Below, one piece after another: positions 14,554-20,862 of a stretch of 20,862 nucleotides of DNA. Position 1 is the first letter of the stretch. Each line of letters begins with the position of its first letter. The stretch is from an uncultured Burkholderiales bacterium (lineage in GTDB: Bacteria; Pseudomonadota; Gammaproteobacteria; Burkholderiales; Burkholderiaceae_C), in NCBI GenBank assembly GCA_903953985.1, contig CAJBLW010000432.1:1-20862 (forward strand), read 5' to 3'. The notes below the pieces were generated by a model that was not told the origin of the DNA, searched no databases, and saw only the letters and a program-made list of their open reading frames with translations. Made by a program: the position numbers and the translations under genes.

Positions 14554-15567
14554 TCAGGCGTTGGACGCCTGCCCCTTGCGCAGCAGTTCGTCGATCAGCA
14601 GATGGGTTCTCAGTGCATCGTCACCGGTGACCCGCGGTGCGCGGTTTTGTTCGATCGCATCGATGAAATCGGTCAACAGCTCGCGGTGCGGTTCGTGTGA
14701 AAAATCCATGATATTGGCGCCGCTGCCGGTGCCCCCTTCGCTGCGCACGATTAAGGGCTCACCCTGCAAAAAATTCACCTGCAGATCGGCGCCGCTGAGC
14801 CTTGCGCTGCCCAGCGTGCCGATGACCTCGATCGTCGCCGGGAAGCCGGGGAACATGGCGGTGGTGGCCATCAGGTCACCGGGTGCACCATTGCCCAAAA
14901 CCAACAGCGCACTGACGTGGTCTTCGGTTTCCATCTGGTGCAAACGGGTTTGCCGCACCACCGAGGCCGTGACCGATTTCACCCCAACCAGCGCCTGAAA
15001 CAGGTTCAGGGTGTGGATGGCTTGGGTCAGTAACACACCACCACCATCCCGTTCCATCGTGCCCCGGCCCAGTTCGTTGTAATAGGCTTGAGAGCGCCAC
15101 CAGGGCACTCGCACCGATGCGGCCTGGATTTCACCCAGGCGTCCTGTGTCCAGCACCTCCTGAAGGGCCACTGATGCGGGACGGAACCGGTGTTGCAACA
15201 CCACCCCTAAGTGCAGTCCGCTTTGCCGGGCCAGCGCTGCCAGTTGCTGAGCCCGCGCAAGATTGAGTTCCAGGGGTTTTTCGAGCAAGACATGTTTGCC
15301 TGCTGCAAAGCAGCGTTGGCAGATGTCCAAGTGGGTGGACGGTGGCGTGGCCACCATCACCGCCTGAACCTGGGGGTCGGCCAGTGCCTCGTCCAAGGTG
15401 CTGACCAAGCGTACGGGACCGGTGTAAGGCCGCACGCGATCAGGGTGAGGTTGGCGCGTGACGGCATAGCGCAGGTCAATGCGCCCGTTCAGGTCTTGCA
15501 GGCTGCGCAGGTGGGGCTGGGTGGCTGCACCCAAGCCCACCAAGGCCATGCCCAGGCGCGCGTTCAT
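14554..15567 (-). CDS. Gfo/Idh/MocA-family oxidoreductase
   Basis: A 337-residue NAD(P)-dependent dehydrogenase. The Rossmann N-terminus is ALVGLGAATQPHL (residues 8-20), then VMVATPPSTHLD and the family's catalytic LLEKPLELN with Lys97. The C-terminal domain has RDGGGVLLTQAIHTLNLFQAL with His185 as the likely second catalytic residue. Family members oxidise sugars, inositols or sugar acids. Start 15567 was chosen because it overlaps the preceding dehydrogenase stop by one base (TGATG); a longer frame to 15657 only runs into that gene. The pair is divergent from the TRAP operon and may process its substrate (inference). Its stop converges with senA's, four bases apart. Confidence 0.92.
   Translation of the reverse strand: MNARLGMALVGLGAATQPHLRSLQDLNGRIDLRYAVTRQPHPDRVRPYTGPVRLVSTLDEALADPQVQAVMVATPPSTHLDICQRCFAAGKHVLLEKPLELNLARAQQLAALARQSGLHLGVVLQHRFRPASVALQEVLDTGRLGEIQAASVRVPWWRSQAYYNELGRGTMERDGGGVLLTQAIHTLNLFQALVGVKSVTASVVRQTRLHQMETEDHVSALLVLGNGAPGDLMATTAMFPGFPATIEVIGTLGSARLSGADLQVNFLQGEPLIVRSEGGTGSGANIMDFSHEPHRELLTDFIDAIEQNRAPRVTGDDALRTHLLIDELLRKGQASNA
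14555..14571. terminator. Short stem-loop at the senA / Gfo-Idh convergence
   Basis: CAGGCG (14555-14560) and CGCCTG (14566-14571) form a perfect 6-base stem with a 5-base loop at the end of the minus-strand gene, six bases beyond the senA stop. Neither strand shows a T-tract after it, so termination activity is uncertain. Confidence 0.3.
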
Positions 15568-16463
15568 CAGTGGCCCGAGCCGATCTTGACCTGGTTGATT
15601 TGCGCTTGGGCTTTGACCAATGAAGGCACCAACTCCTGTCCATAGCCCAAGGCGCAAGCAGTGACCAGACTCTGGTGCACGCTGGTGCCGACCAATGAGG
15701 GTGCTTTCACACTTTCGGTCAGGTGCACGTAGTAACGCAAATCTTTCGACGCGTTGTTCAGTTCGAATTTCAGGCCGGTGTAGTCGCCATCCAGTGTTTT
15801 GGCCATGGCCTGAAACAAACCTGAATTGACCGCGCCAGCCGACACCACGCGCACCAGTTGGCTGACATCGATCCCGGCCTTGGCACCCACCGCAAAGGCT
15901 TCGGCCGCCGCCGTGGTGATGGCCTGACCCAAAAAGTTGTTCAGCAGCTTGATGACATGGGCTGCGCCCATCTCACCGACGTGGAAAATATTTTCGCAAT
16001 AAGCCTTGAACACCGGCTCCAGGCGGGCAAAGACTTCGGGTGACGCGCCCACCATGGTGTTGAGTTTGCCGGCTTCGGCCTCTACGGGCGTGCGAGCCAA
16101 CGGGGCATCGACCAGGGTCATGCCCACGGCCTGGCATCGGGCCGCCAAGCGGCGGGTTGAATCGGGCTCGCTGGTGGATGCGTCGATGACGACCAATCCC
16201 GCTCGGGCCTGGCTCAACAAGCCGCTGGGGCCTTCCAAAGCGGCCTCGACCTGAGGCGAGCCGGTCACGCAAATGATGACCGCATCACAGGCCGACAGAT
16301 CGGCATGGTGCTCTACCAATATGGCGCCCGCGGCCAAAAGATCCTGCAAAGGCTCGCGCCGCGAATGCGCGGTCAGAGAAACCTGAAAACCCTTGGCCAA
16401 CAAATTTTTGGCCATGCCGTGGCCCATCAAACCCGAGGCCCCTATAAAACCGATGTGTTTCAT
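15567..16463 (-). CDS. 3-hydroxyisobutyrate-dehydrogenase-family oxidoreductase
   Basis: A 298-residue beta-hydroxyacid dehydrogenase (HIBADH/tartronate-semialdehyde-reductase family). The nucleotide-binding motif GFIGASGLMGHGMA (residues 5-18) is a variant of GFIGLGxMG. The substrate-binding segment, usually DAPVSGG, reads DAPLARTPVEAEAG (119-132), which defines a distinct subgroup. The catalytic Lys172 is in GAAHVIKLLNN with Asn175-Asn176. Family members oxidise or reduce C3-C5 hydroxyacids with NAD(P). It begins the minus-strand pair facing the TRAP operon across a 263-base gap. A purine run (AAAGAAA) precedes the ATG; no closer in-frame start is better. Confidence 0.92.
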   Translation of the reverse strand: MKHIGFIGASGLMGHGMAKNLLAKGFQVSLTAHSRREPLQDLLAAGAILVEHHADLSACDAVIICVTGSPQVEAALEGPSGLLSQARAGLVVIDASTSEPDSTRRLAARCQAVGMTLVDAPLARTPVEAEAGKLNTMVGASPEVFARLEPVFKAYCENIFHVGEMGAAHVIKLLNNFLGQAITTAAAEAFAVGAKAGIDVSQLVRVVSAGAVNSGLFQAMAKTLDGDYTGLKFELNNASKDLRYYVHLTESVKAPSLVGTSVHQSLVTACALGYGQELVPSLVKAQAQINQVKIGSGH

Positions 16464-16726
16464 GCATTTCTTTCGTGTGATGAATCAAAAAAATACCCAC
16501 GCCAAGTTCATTTCGGGTGGCGCACGCAAAGGCCAACATGCCCGTGCGCAAGGTGGGGTTCAAGTTATCACTTTCAGCTGTGCAGGGACCAGCGCTAAAG
16601 GACACGTTGGAGACAGTTGGGCAGATGACCTATGGTTTACCCCAAGACTGTTGAAGGTGCTTTGGCCTAAAGTAAAAAAAGCAACACATGAAAGTTGTTG
16701 TTCCGATCAATACAGGAGACATAGAG
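16464..16726. promoter_or_regulatory. Divergent regulatory region, dehydrogenase pair / TRAP operon
   Basis: This 263-base gap holds no gene and must carry promoters for both directions. It is visibly more AT-rich than neighbouring genes. A weak plus-strand candidate is TTGAAG (16651-16656), 16 bases, TAAAAA (16673-16678). I find no long palindrome and no copy of the ATTCC-N7-GGAAT motif, so control probably differs from region 1. Confidence 0.4.
16714..16718 (+). promoter_or_regulatory. Ribosome-binding site deciding the DctP start
   Basis: AGGAG lies 8 bases before the ATG at 16727, supporting that start over the in-frame ATG at 16688, which lacks a site and would put 13 non-signal residues before the signal peptide. 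Confidence 0.8.
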
Positions 16727-17716
16727 ATGAAAGTTTTGAAACCTTTGCTGGGCGTGGTGCTCTCTTCGATCATGGCCTTGAGCGCGCATGCACAACAAGC
16801 AGCCATCACACTGCACGGTGCGTCACAGTTTGGTGATGACCATGCTTTTACCAAAACCATGGTCAAGTTCGAAGAATTGGTGAAAAAATACTATGGCAAA
16901 CCTGTTAACTTTGTTTTGCACAAAAACAGCGAACTGGGTTTGGAAAAAGATTACTTTGCCTACATGAACCAGGGCAAAGCGGTGGACTTTGCGATTGTCT
17001 CGCCAGCCCACATGTCCACCTTCTCCAAAGCGGCGCCCTTCATTGATGCGCCGTTTTTGTTCAGTGACCTGAACCACTGGAATAAGGTGTTGGACCAAGA
17101 CATTCTCAAACCGATTGCAGACGAAGTGGAGCAAAAAGCCGAGGTCAAATTGATCGGTTATGCCGGCGGCGGTGTGCGCAACATCTTCTCGAACAAATCA
17201 GCCGGCAATTTGGCCGACTTGAAAAACCTCAAAGTGCGCGTGCAAGGTGCACCCATCTGGAGCCGCACATTTGGTGCGGTGGGCATGACCCCCACGGTCA
17301 TCGCATACAACGAGGTGTACAACGCCATCCAAAACGGCGTGATCAATGCGGGTGAAAACGAAGCCGCGGGTGTGGAAGCCATGAAGTTTTTTGAAGTGGC
17401 CCCTAACATCCTGATGACACGCCATGCCATCACCATTCGTCCTCTGTGCTTTTCAGTCAAGACGCTGAAAAAACTGCCCGCAGACCTGCAAGCAGCGATC
17501 GTGAAGGCCGGCAAGGAGGCGGGTGCTTTTGGTCGTCAGATCGAGTCATCTGAAGACCAGGCCAAGCTCGACAAGTACGCCAAAGAAGGCAAGCTCAAGC
17601 AGGTGCCTTTCGCACAGCGCGCTGAAATGCAAAAGCTGGTGGACCCGGTCATGGCCGCTTACGCCAAAGAGGTGGGTGCGGATGCGATTTACGCCAAGAT
17701 CAACAGCTTGAAATAA
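16727..17716 (+). CDS. TRAP transporter periplasmic receptor (DctP family)
   Basis: A 329-residue DctP-family receptor for a tripartite ATP-independent periplasmic transporter. Signal peptide MKVLKPLLG plus hydrophobic core ends at a likely AHA cut near residue 22. The mature protein starts ITLHGASQFGDDHAF. Family marks are GKAVDFAIVSPAHMSTF, then LKNLKVRVQGAP with the conserved ligand-binding Arg, and VIAYNEVYNAIQNGVINAGENE, the helix typical of the binding site. Such receptors mostly bind organic acids or sulfonates. It is followed by DctQ and DctM genes, making a complete transporter, although a terminator separates it from them. The exact ligand cannot be read. Confidence 0.94.
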   Translation: MKVLKPLLGVVLSSIMALSAHAQQAAITLHGASQFGDDHAFTKTMVKFEELVKKYYGKPVNFVLHKNSELGLEKDYFAYMNQGKAVDFAIVSPAHMSTFSKAAPFIDAPFLFSDLNHWNKVLDQDILKPIADEVEQKAEVKLIGYAGGGVRNIFSNKSAGNLADLKNLKVRVQGAPIWSRTFGAVGMTPTVIAYNEVYNAIQNGVINAGENEAAGVEAMKFFEVAPNILMTRHAITIRPLCFSVKTLKKLPADLQAAIVKAGKEAGAFGRQIESSEDQAKLDKYAKEGKLKQVPFAQRAEMQKLVDPVMAAYAKEVGADAIYAKINSLK

Positions 17717-17733
17717 ACCGATATGCGGCAAAC

Positions 17734-17762
17734 AACGAGCAGCCTCATGCTGCTCGTTTTTT
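17734..17762 (+). terminator. Intrinsic terminator between DctP and DctQ genes
   Basis: AACGAGCAGC (17734-17743) pairs perfectly with GCTGCTCGTT (17749-17758) across a 5-base loop, and the stem runs into six Ts (17757-17762). This is a textbook Rho-independent terminator 17 bases after the receptor stop. As the permease genes follow with no room for a full new promoter, it probably acts partially, giving more receptor than permease mRNA. Confidence 0.85.
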
Positions 17763-17781
17763 CGAATTTTCGAGACTGTAA

Positions 17782-18273
17782 ATGCAAAAAATTCTTACCT
17801 TGATCGATCGTCTGCTTCATTTTTTGTTGATCTTGACGGTACTGCTTTTGATCATTCCGGTAAGTTTGCAAATTTTTTCCCGGTTCACTGATCTGATCCC
17901 GCGTTATATGTGGACAGAGGAAATGAGCCGGTTTTTCTTTGTTTGGCTCATCATGTTGGGGGCCACTTTGGGTGTGCGAGAGCGACTTCACTTTGATGTC
18001 GACTTCTTGCCAGAGCTCTCCCCTCGTGCGACGCACGTCCTGCTGCGCATGAGTCAGACCGCGATGCTCATTTTTTCCGCTGTGGTTCTGTATTGGGGGA
18101 TTGAGTTCACCAAGTTTGGCTGGAACCAGACGTCTGAGCTGGCTGAGATGCCGATGTGGTGGATTTTCATCGTTTGGCCCATTGCAGGATTTTTATGGAT
18201 CATCTTTTTGCTCGACCACATGCTCAATGCCAGTGACATCAGCGAAAGTTCTAACCAAGGGTCTGTGATTTGA
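17782..18273 (+). CDS. TRAP transporter small membrane subunit (DctQ family)
   Basis: A 163-residue membrane protein with four predicted helices at about residues 12-32, 50-66, 87-108 and 124-144. The DctQ signature RYMWTEEMSRFFFVW (41-55) precedes the second helix, followed by GATLGVRERLHFDVDF. It forms the membrane complex with DctM for ion-driven uptake of the receptor-bound solute. Start is ATG at 17782, 19 bases after the terminator's T-tract. Its stop overlaps the DctM TTG start. The stretch is AT-rich, partly because of its hydrophobic codons. Confidence 0.94.
   Translation: MQKILTLIDRLLHFLLILTVLLLIIPVSLQIFSRFTDLIPRYMWTEEMSRFFFVWLIMLGATLGVRERLHFDVDFLPELSPRATHVLLRMSQTAMLIFSAVVLYWGIEFTKFGWNQTSELAEMPMWWIFIVWPIAGFLWIIFLLDHMLNASDISESSNQGSVI
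18257..18261 (+). promoter_or_regulatory. Ribosome-binding site favouring the TTG start of DctM
   Basis: AAGGG ends 8 bases before the TTG at 18270. The alternative ATG at 18297 has only pyrimidine-rich sequence upstream, so TTG is preferred. Confidence 0.55.
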
Positions 18274-19589
18274 CCTCCTCTCTTCTCTCGCCATCGATGG
18301 CGGCATTGGTCCTCTTTGGAGGCTTTTTCTTGTTGCTGGCGATTCGTGTGCCTGTGGCTTTTGCATTGGGACTGGCCTCACTGCCGGTGCTGATTTTTGA
18401 GCCCAGACTCTCGCCCATGGTCTTGTTCAATGAAATGTTCAAGTCTTACAACTCCTTCATCTTGCTGGCAGTTCCGTTCTTTTTGCTGACCGCCAACTTG
18501 ATGAACAGTGGCGGCATCACCGATCGGCTGATGCGGCTTTCGCGTGCGTTGGTAGGTCACTTCCCGGGCGGTTTGGCACAGATCAATGTGATCTTGTCCG
18601 TCTTCTTTGCGGGCATCTCGGGCTCTTCTACGGCCGATGCCGCCAGCCAGGGCAAGCTCTTCATTGAAGCGCAGGTCAAGGAAGGCTATGACCTGTCTTT
18701 CTCTATCGCCATTACGGCGGTATCTGCCGTGCTGGCGGTGATCATTCCGCCGTCGATCCTGATGGTGGTCTGGGGGGGAGTGATTTCGACATCCATTGGG
18801 GCCATGTATTTGGCGGGTATCGTGCCTGGTTTGCTGATTGGCCTGGCCCAAATGGCCACGGTTCATGCCTATGCCAAAAAGCGCAATTACCCGGTCTATC
18901 CCCGCGCCAATCTGACCGAAATCTACAAGGCGGCCATTGTGTCGATTCCGGCCATGATGACGCCATTCATCATCGTAGGCGGCATCTTGCTGGGCTTGTT
19001 CACAGCCACCGAATCGGCCGCTGTGGCGGTGTTGTACGCCGCGGTGTTGTCCATGATTTTTTACCGTGAGATGAGTTGGAAGAGTTTCATCACCGCCATT
19101 GTGGACACCGGAAAGCTCAGCTCTGTGGCTTTGTTTTGTGTCGGTACGGCATCGGTATTCGGTTGGTTGCTGGCTTACTACCAAATCCCCAAAGCGCTGT
19201 TGGCCAATGTGACCGGCTGGGGCCTGGGGGTCATTGGTGTGGGTTTGCTGATTGCTGGCGCTTTCTTGGTTGTAGGCTGTTTCCTCGATGCCATTCCGGC
19301 CATCATCATCGTGGGCACGACCTTACAACCTCTGGCTGAGTCGGTCGGCATGCACCCGGTGCACTTTGCGATTGTGGGCATTGTGTCTTTGGCCTTCGGT
19401 TTGATCACCCCGCCGTACGGCATGTGTTTGATGATCTCGTGTGCCGTGGCCAAAGTACCACTCAGTTATGCCATCAAAGACACCATGATCATGCTGATCC
19501 CCATGCTGGTGGTCTTGCTCGCCATCATTGTGTTTCCGGATATCGTGCTGTTTTTGCCTAGCATTTTTGCACCTGAAATGATCAAGTAA
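18270..19589 (+). CDS. TRAP transporter large permease (DctM family)
   Basis: A 439-residue polytopic membrane protein, the transport channel of the TRAP system. It begins with a hydrophobic segment (MAALVLFGGFFLLLAIRVPVAFALG), and carries the DctM marks VPFFLLTANLMNSGGITDRL, GISGSSTADAA (residues 115-125), IIPPSILMVVWGG, a TATESAAVAVLYA stretch near residue 250, and LITPPYGMCLMISCAVA close to the end. Length fits the family (425-440). The start is taken as TTG at 18270, overlapping the DctQ stop; ATG at 18297 would shorten it by nine residues. The dioxygenase gene follows after four bases. Confidence 0.93.
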   Translation: MTSSLLSPSMAALVLFGGFFLLLAIRVPVAFALGLASLPVLIFEPRLSPMVLFNEMFKSYNSFILLAVPFFLLTANLMNSGGITDRLMRLSRALVGHFPGGLAQINVILSVFFAGISGSSTADAASQGKLFIEAQVKEGYDLSFSIAITAVSAVLAVIIPPSILMVVWGGVISTSIGAMYLAGIVPGLLIGLAQMATVHAYAKKRNYPVYPRANLTEIYKAAIVSIPAMMTPFIIVGGILLGLFTATESAAVAVLYAAVLSMIFYREMSWKSFITAIVDTGKLSSVALFCVGTASVFGWLLAYYQIPKALLANVTGWGLGVIGVGLLIAGAFLVVGCFLDAIPAIIIVGTTLQPLAESVGMHPVHFAIVGIVSLAFGLITPPYGMCLMISCAVAKVPLSYAIKDTMIMLIPMLVVLLAIIVFPDIVLFLPSIFAPEMIK

Positions 19590-19593
19590 AGAC

Positions 19594-20442
19594 ATGGCCA
19601 GCATTGCTCCACTCAGTGACGTGTTGGGAGCCCGCATCGATGGGCTGGATGTGTCCGAACGCCTGGACGCCCATCAAAGTCAGTGGTTGGCCGATGCCTT
19701 GCATCGGCATGGTTTCATCGTGCTGAAAAACCAGTCGCTCACACCCGCCCAAATGGTGACATTTGCGAAACAGTGGGGCAGACCTTCGCCCCATGTCATC
19801 GACACCTTCCATCATCCGGATGATGCCAACATCCTGATCCTCTCGAACGTGTTCAAGGACGGCAAGCCCACGGGACTGGTGGATGCAGGCACGTATTTCC
19901 ATACCGATTATTCTTACTTGGACGATGTGGCGCGTTGCACCATCCTGCATGCCCAAGACGTGCCGCCCGCCCCCAATGGCACCACCTTTGCCAACCAGGC
20001 CAAGGCCTATGCCGACCTGCCCTCGGGCATGAAAGAGAAAATCAAGAACTTGGTGGTCAAACACCACTATGGCAACCGAGACGACCTGGACAAACAATCC
20101 CGAAGCGTGGCGTCTGTGCTCAACGCCGAGCAAGCCCAAAGGGTCAACTGGGTGCGACATCCGTTGGTCAAGCCACACCCCTTCAGCGGGCAGTTAGCGC
20201 TGTATGCGGTGAGCGGTAGCTCGTTTGGGATCGAGGGCATGCCCGATGACGAGGCTTTGGATTTGTTGCGCGAACTGGCGGTACATGCCACGCAGGACAA
20301 ATACTGTTACACCAACAACTATGAAAACGGCGATGTCATCGTCTGGGACAACACCTTGCTGTTGCACAGCGCGCCCCTGATCGATCTGACCCGGCCACGC
20401 ACCTTGTGGCGCGTGACCGTGCTCAACCCTCAAGGGCATTGA
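19594..20442 (+). CDS. TauD/TfdA-family 2-oxoglutarate-dependent dioxygenase
   Basis: A 282-residue Fe(II)/2-oxoglutarate dioxygenase. The iron ligands are His103 and Asp105 (TYFHTDYSY) and His258 (LLLHSAP); Arg273 (LWRVTV) or Arg269 is the likely 2-oxoglutarate carboxylate binder. Early HGFIVLKNQSLTPAQ is also typical. Family members hydroxylate and often cleave taurine, other sulfonates, aryloxyacetates or similar acids. It lies four bases after DctM, so it is very likely co-transcribed and acts on the solute imported by the TRAP system, which makes sulfonate or oxyacid substrates plausible but unproven. The stop converges on a dehydrogenase gene three bases away. Confidence 0.92.
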   Translation: MASIAPLSDVLGARIDGLDVSERLDAHQSQWLADALHRHGFIVLKNQSLTPAQMVTFAKQWGRPSPHVIDTFHHPDDANILILSNVFKDGKPTGLVDAGTYFHTDYSYLDDVARCTILHAQDVPPAPNGTTFANQAKAYADLPSGMKEKIKNLVVKHHYGNRDDLDKQSRSVASVLNAEQAQRVNWVRHPLVKPHPFSGQLALYAVSGSSFGIEGMPDDEALDLLRELAVHATQDKYCYTNNYENGDVIVWDNTLLLHSAPLIDLTRPRTLWRVTVLNPQGH

Positions 20443-20445
20443 CAC

Positions 20446-20862
20446 TTACGGCATGTACTGCCCGCCGTTGACCTCGATGATTTGACCTGTCACGTACCCC
20501 GACATCTGTTCTGAGGCCAAGTACACAAAAGCACCCGCACATTCCTCGGCTGTTCCCAGTCGGTTCATGGGAATCGTGGCCCTGAATCCTTCGAGCATTT
20601 GCGGGGTTGAAAAACGCTCGTGAAACGGGGTGGTGATGACGCCTGGCGCCACGGCATTGACGCGGATGTTGTCCTTGACCAGTTCCTTGGCCAGTCCCCG
20701 CGTCATGGTGGACACGAATCCCTTGGAGCCTGCATACAACGAGGCGCCTGCACCGCCGCCGTGACGGGCCGCCACAGAGGTCACGTTGATCACCACACCG
20801 CCTTGGCCCTGCTGGCGCATGGCCGCCACCGCAGCGGCTGTGCACATCATGGCCGAGCGCAC
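20446..20862 (-). CDS. Short-chain dehydrogenase/reductase (partial, C-terminal part)
   Basis: A minus-strand gene whose start lies beyond the right edge; 138 codons or more are seen, in frame through the last base. The catalytic region is complete: Ser in VINVTSVAAR and the YxxxK motif SLYAGSKGF. The NNxxG and nucleotide-binding parts are outside. Later marks include IRVNAVAPGVITTPF and the ending YVTGQIIEVNGGQYMP, typical of FabG-like SDRs. It reduces or oxidises a hydroxyl/keto group with NAD(P). It could serve the TRAP-linked pathway, but direction and strand only show proximity. The stop is TAA at 20446. Confidence 0.93.
   Translation of the reverse strand: MRSAMMCTAAAVAAMRQQGQGGVVINVTSVAARHGGGAGASLYAGSKGFVSTMTRGLAKELVKDNIRVNAVAPGVITTPFHERFSTPQMLEGFRATIPMNRLGTAEECAGAFVYLASEQMSGYVTGQIIEVNGGQYMP

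Overview
The window looks like chromosomal DNA of a high-GC betaproteobacterium, most likely a Burkholderiales/Comamonadaceae relative. This is an inference from three things: Bug (TctC-type) receptors with no permease beside them, strong GC bias at third codon positions, and a selenoneine gene set of the kind described in Variovorax. I see no rRNA, tRNA, insertion sequence, phage gene or CRISPR array. Genes are tightly packed, mostly catabolic or transport genes in short operons.

Region 1 (1-7053) is an IclR-regulated catabolic locus. A minus-strand pair (Bug receptor, then a luciferase-like flavin monooxygenase cut by the window edge) and a plus-strand run (Bug receptor, PuuE-type polysaccharide-deacetylase-family hydrolase, amidase, alpha/beta hydrolase, cupin) flank an IclR regulator. 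The same operator-like palindrome, ATTCC-N7-GGAAT, lies upstream of both operons, so one regulator probably controls both. The enzymes suggest uptake and stepwise hydrolysis of a cyclic imide, ureide or amide, but the substrate is not visible.

Region 2 (7081-8472) holds a carboxymuconolactone-decarboxylase-like protein and a family-3 solute-binding protein that has no signal peptide.

Region 3 (8593-14549) is the most striking part: a selenoneine biosynthesis locus. senA (EgtB-like selenoneine synthase) on the plus strand diverges from senB (selenosugar synthase, a glycosyltransferase) on the minus strand. Their start codons are only 13 bases apart. senB abuts a selenophosphate synthase (the senC/selD role) that is fused behind an NADH-dehydrogenase-like flavoprotein domain. 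A two-domain ChrR-like cupin and a type II haloacid-dehalogenase-like protein follow in the same direction and look co-transcribed. The selenophosphate made by SenC would feed SenB to make a selenosugar, which SenA would join to hercynine. No egtD (hercynine synthesis) is present here.

Region 4 (14554-20862) is a second transport and catabolic locus. A divergent intergenic region separates a minus-strand pair of dehydrogenases (3-hydroxyisobutyrate-dehydrogenase-like and Gfo/Idh/MocA) from a plus-strand TRAP operon (DctP, DctQ, DctM) ending in a TauD-like 2-oxoglutarate dioxygenase. A strong intrinsic terminator sits between the receptor and permease genes, which would favour receptor over permease. 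A partial short-chain dehydrogenase converges on the operon at the right edge.
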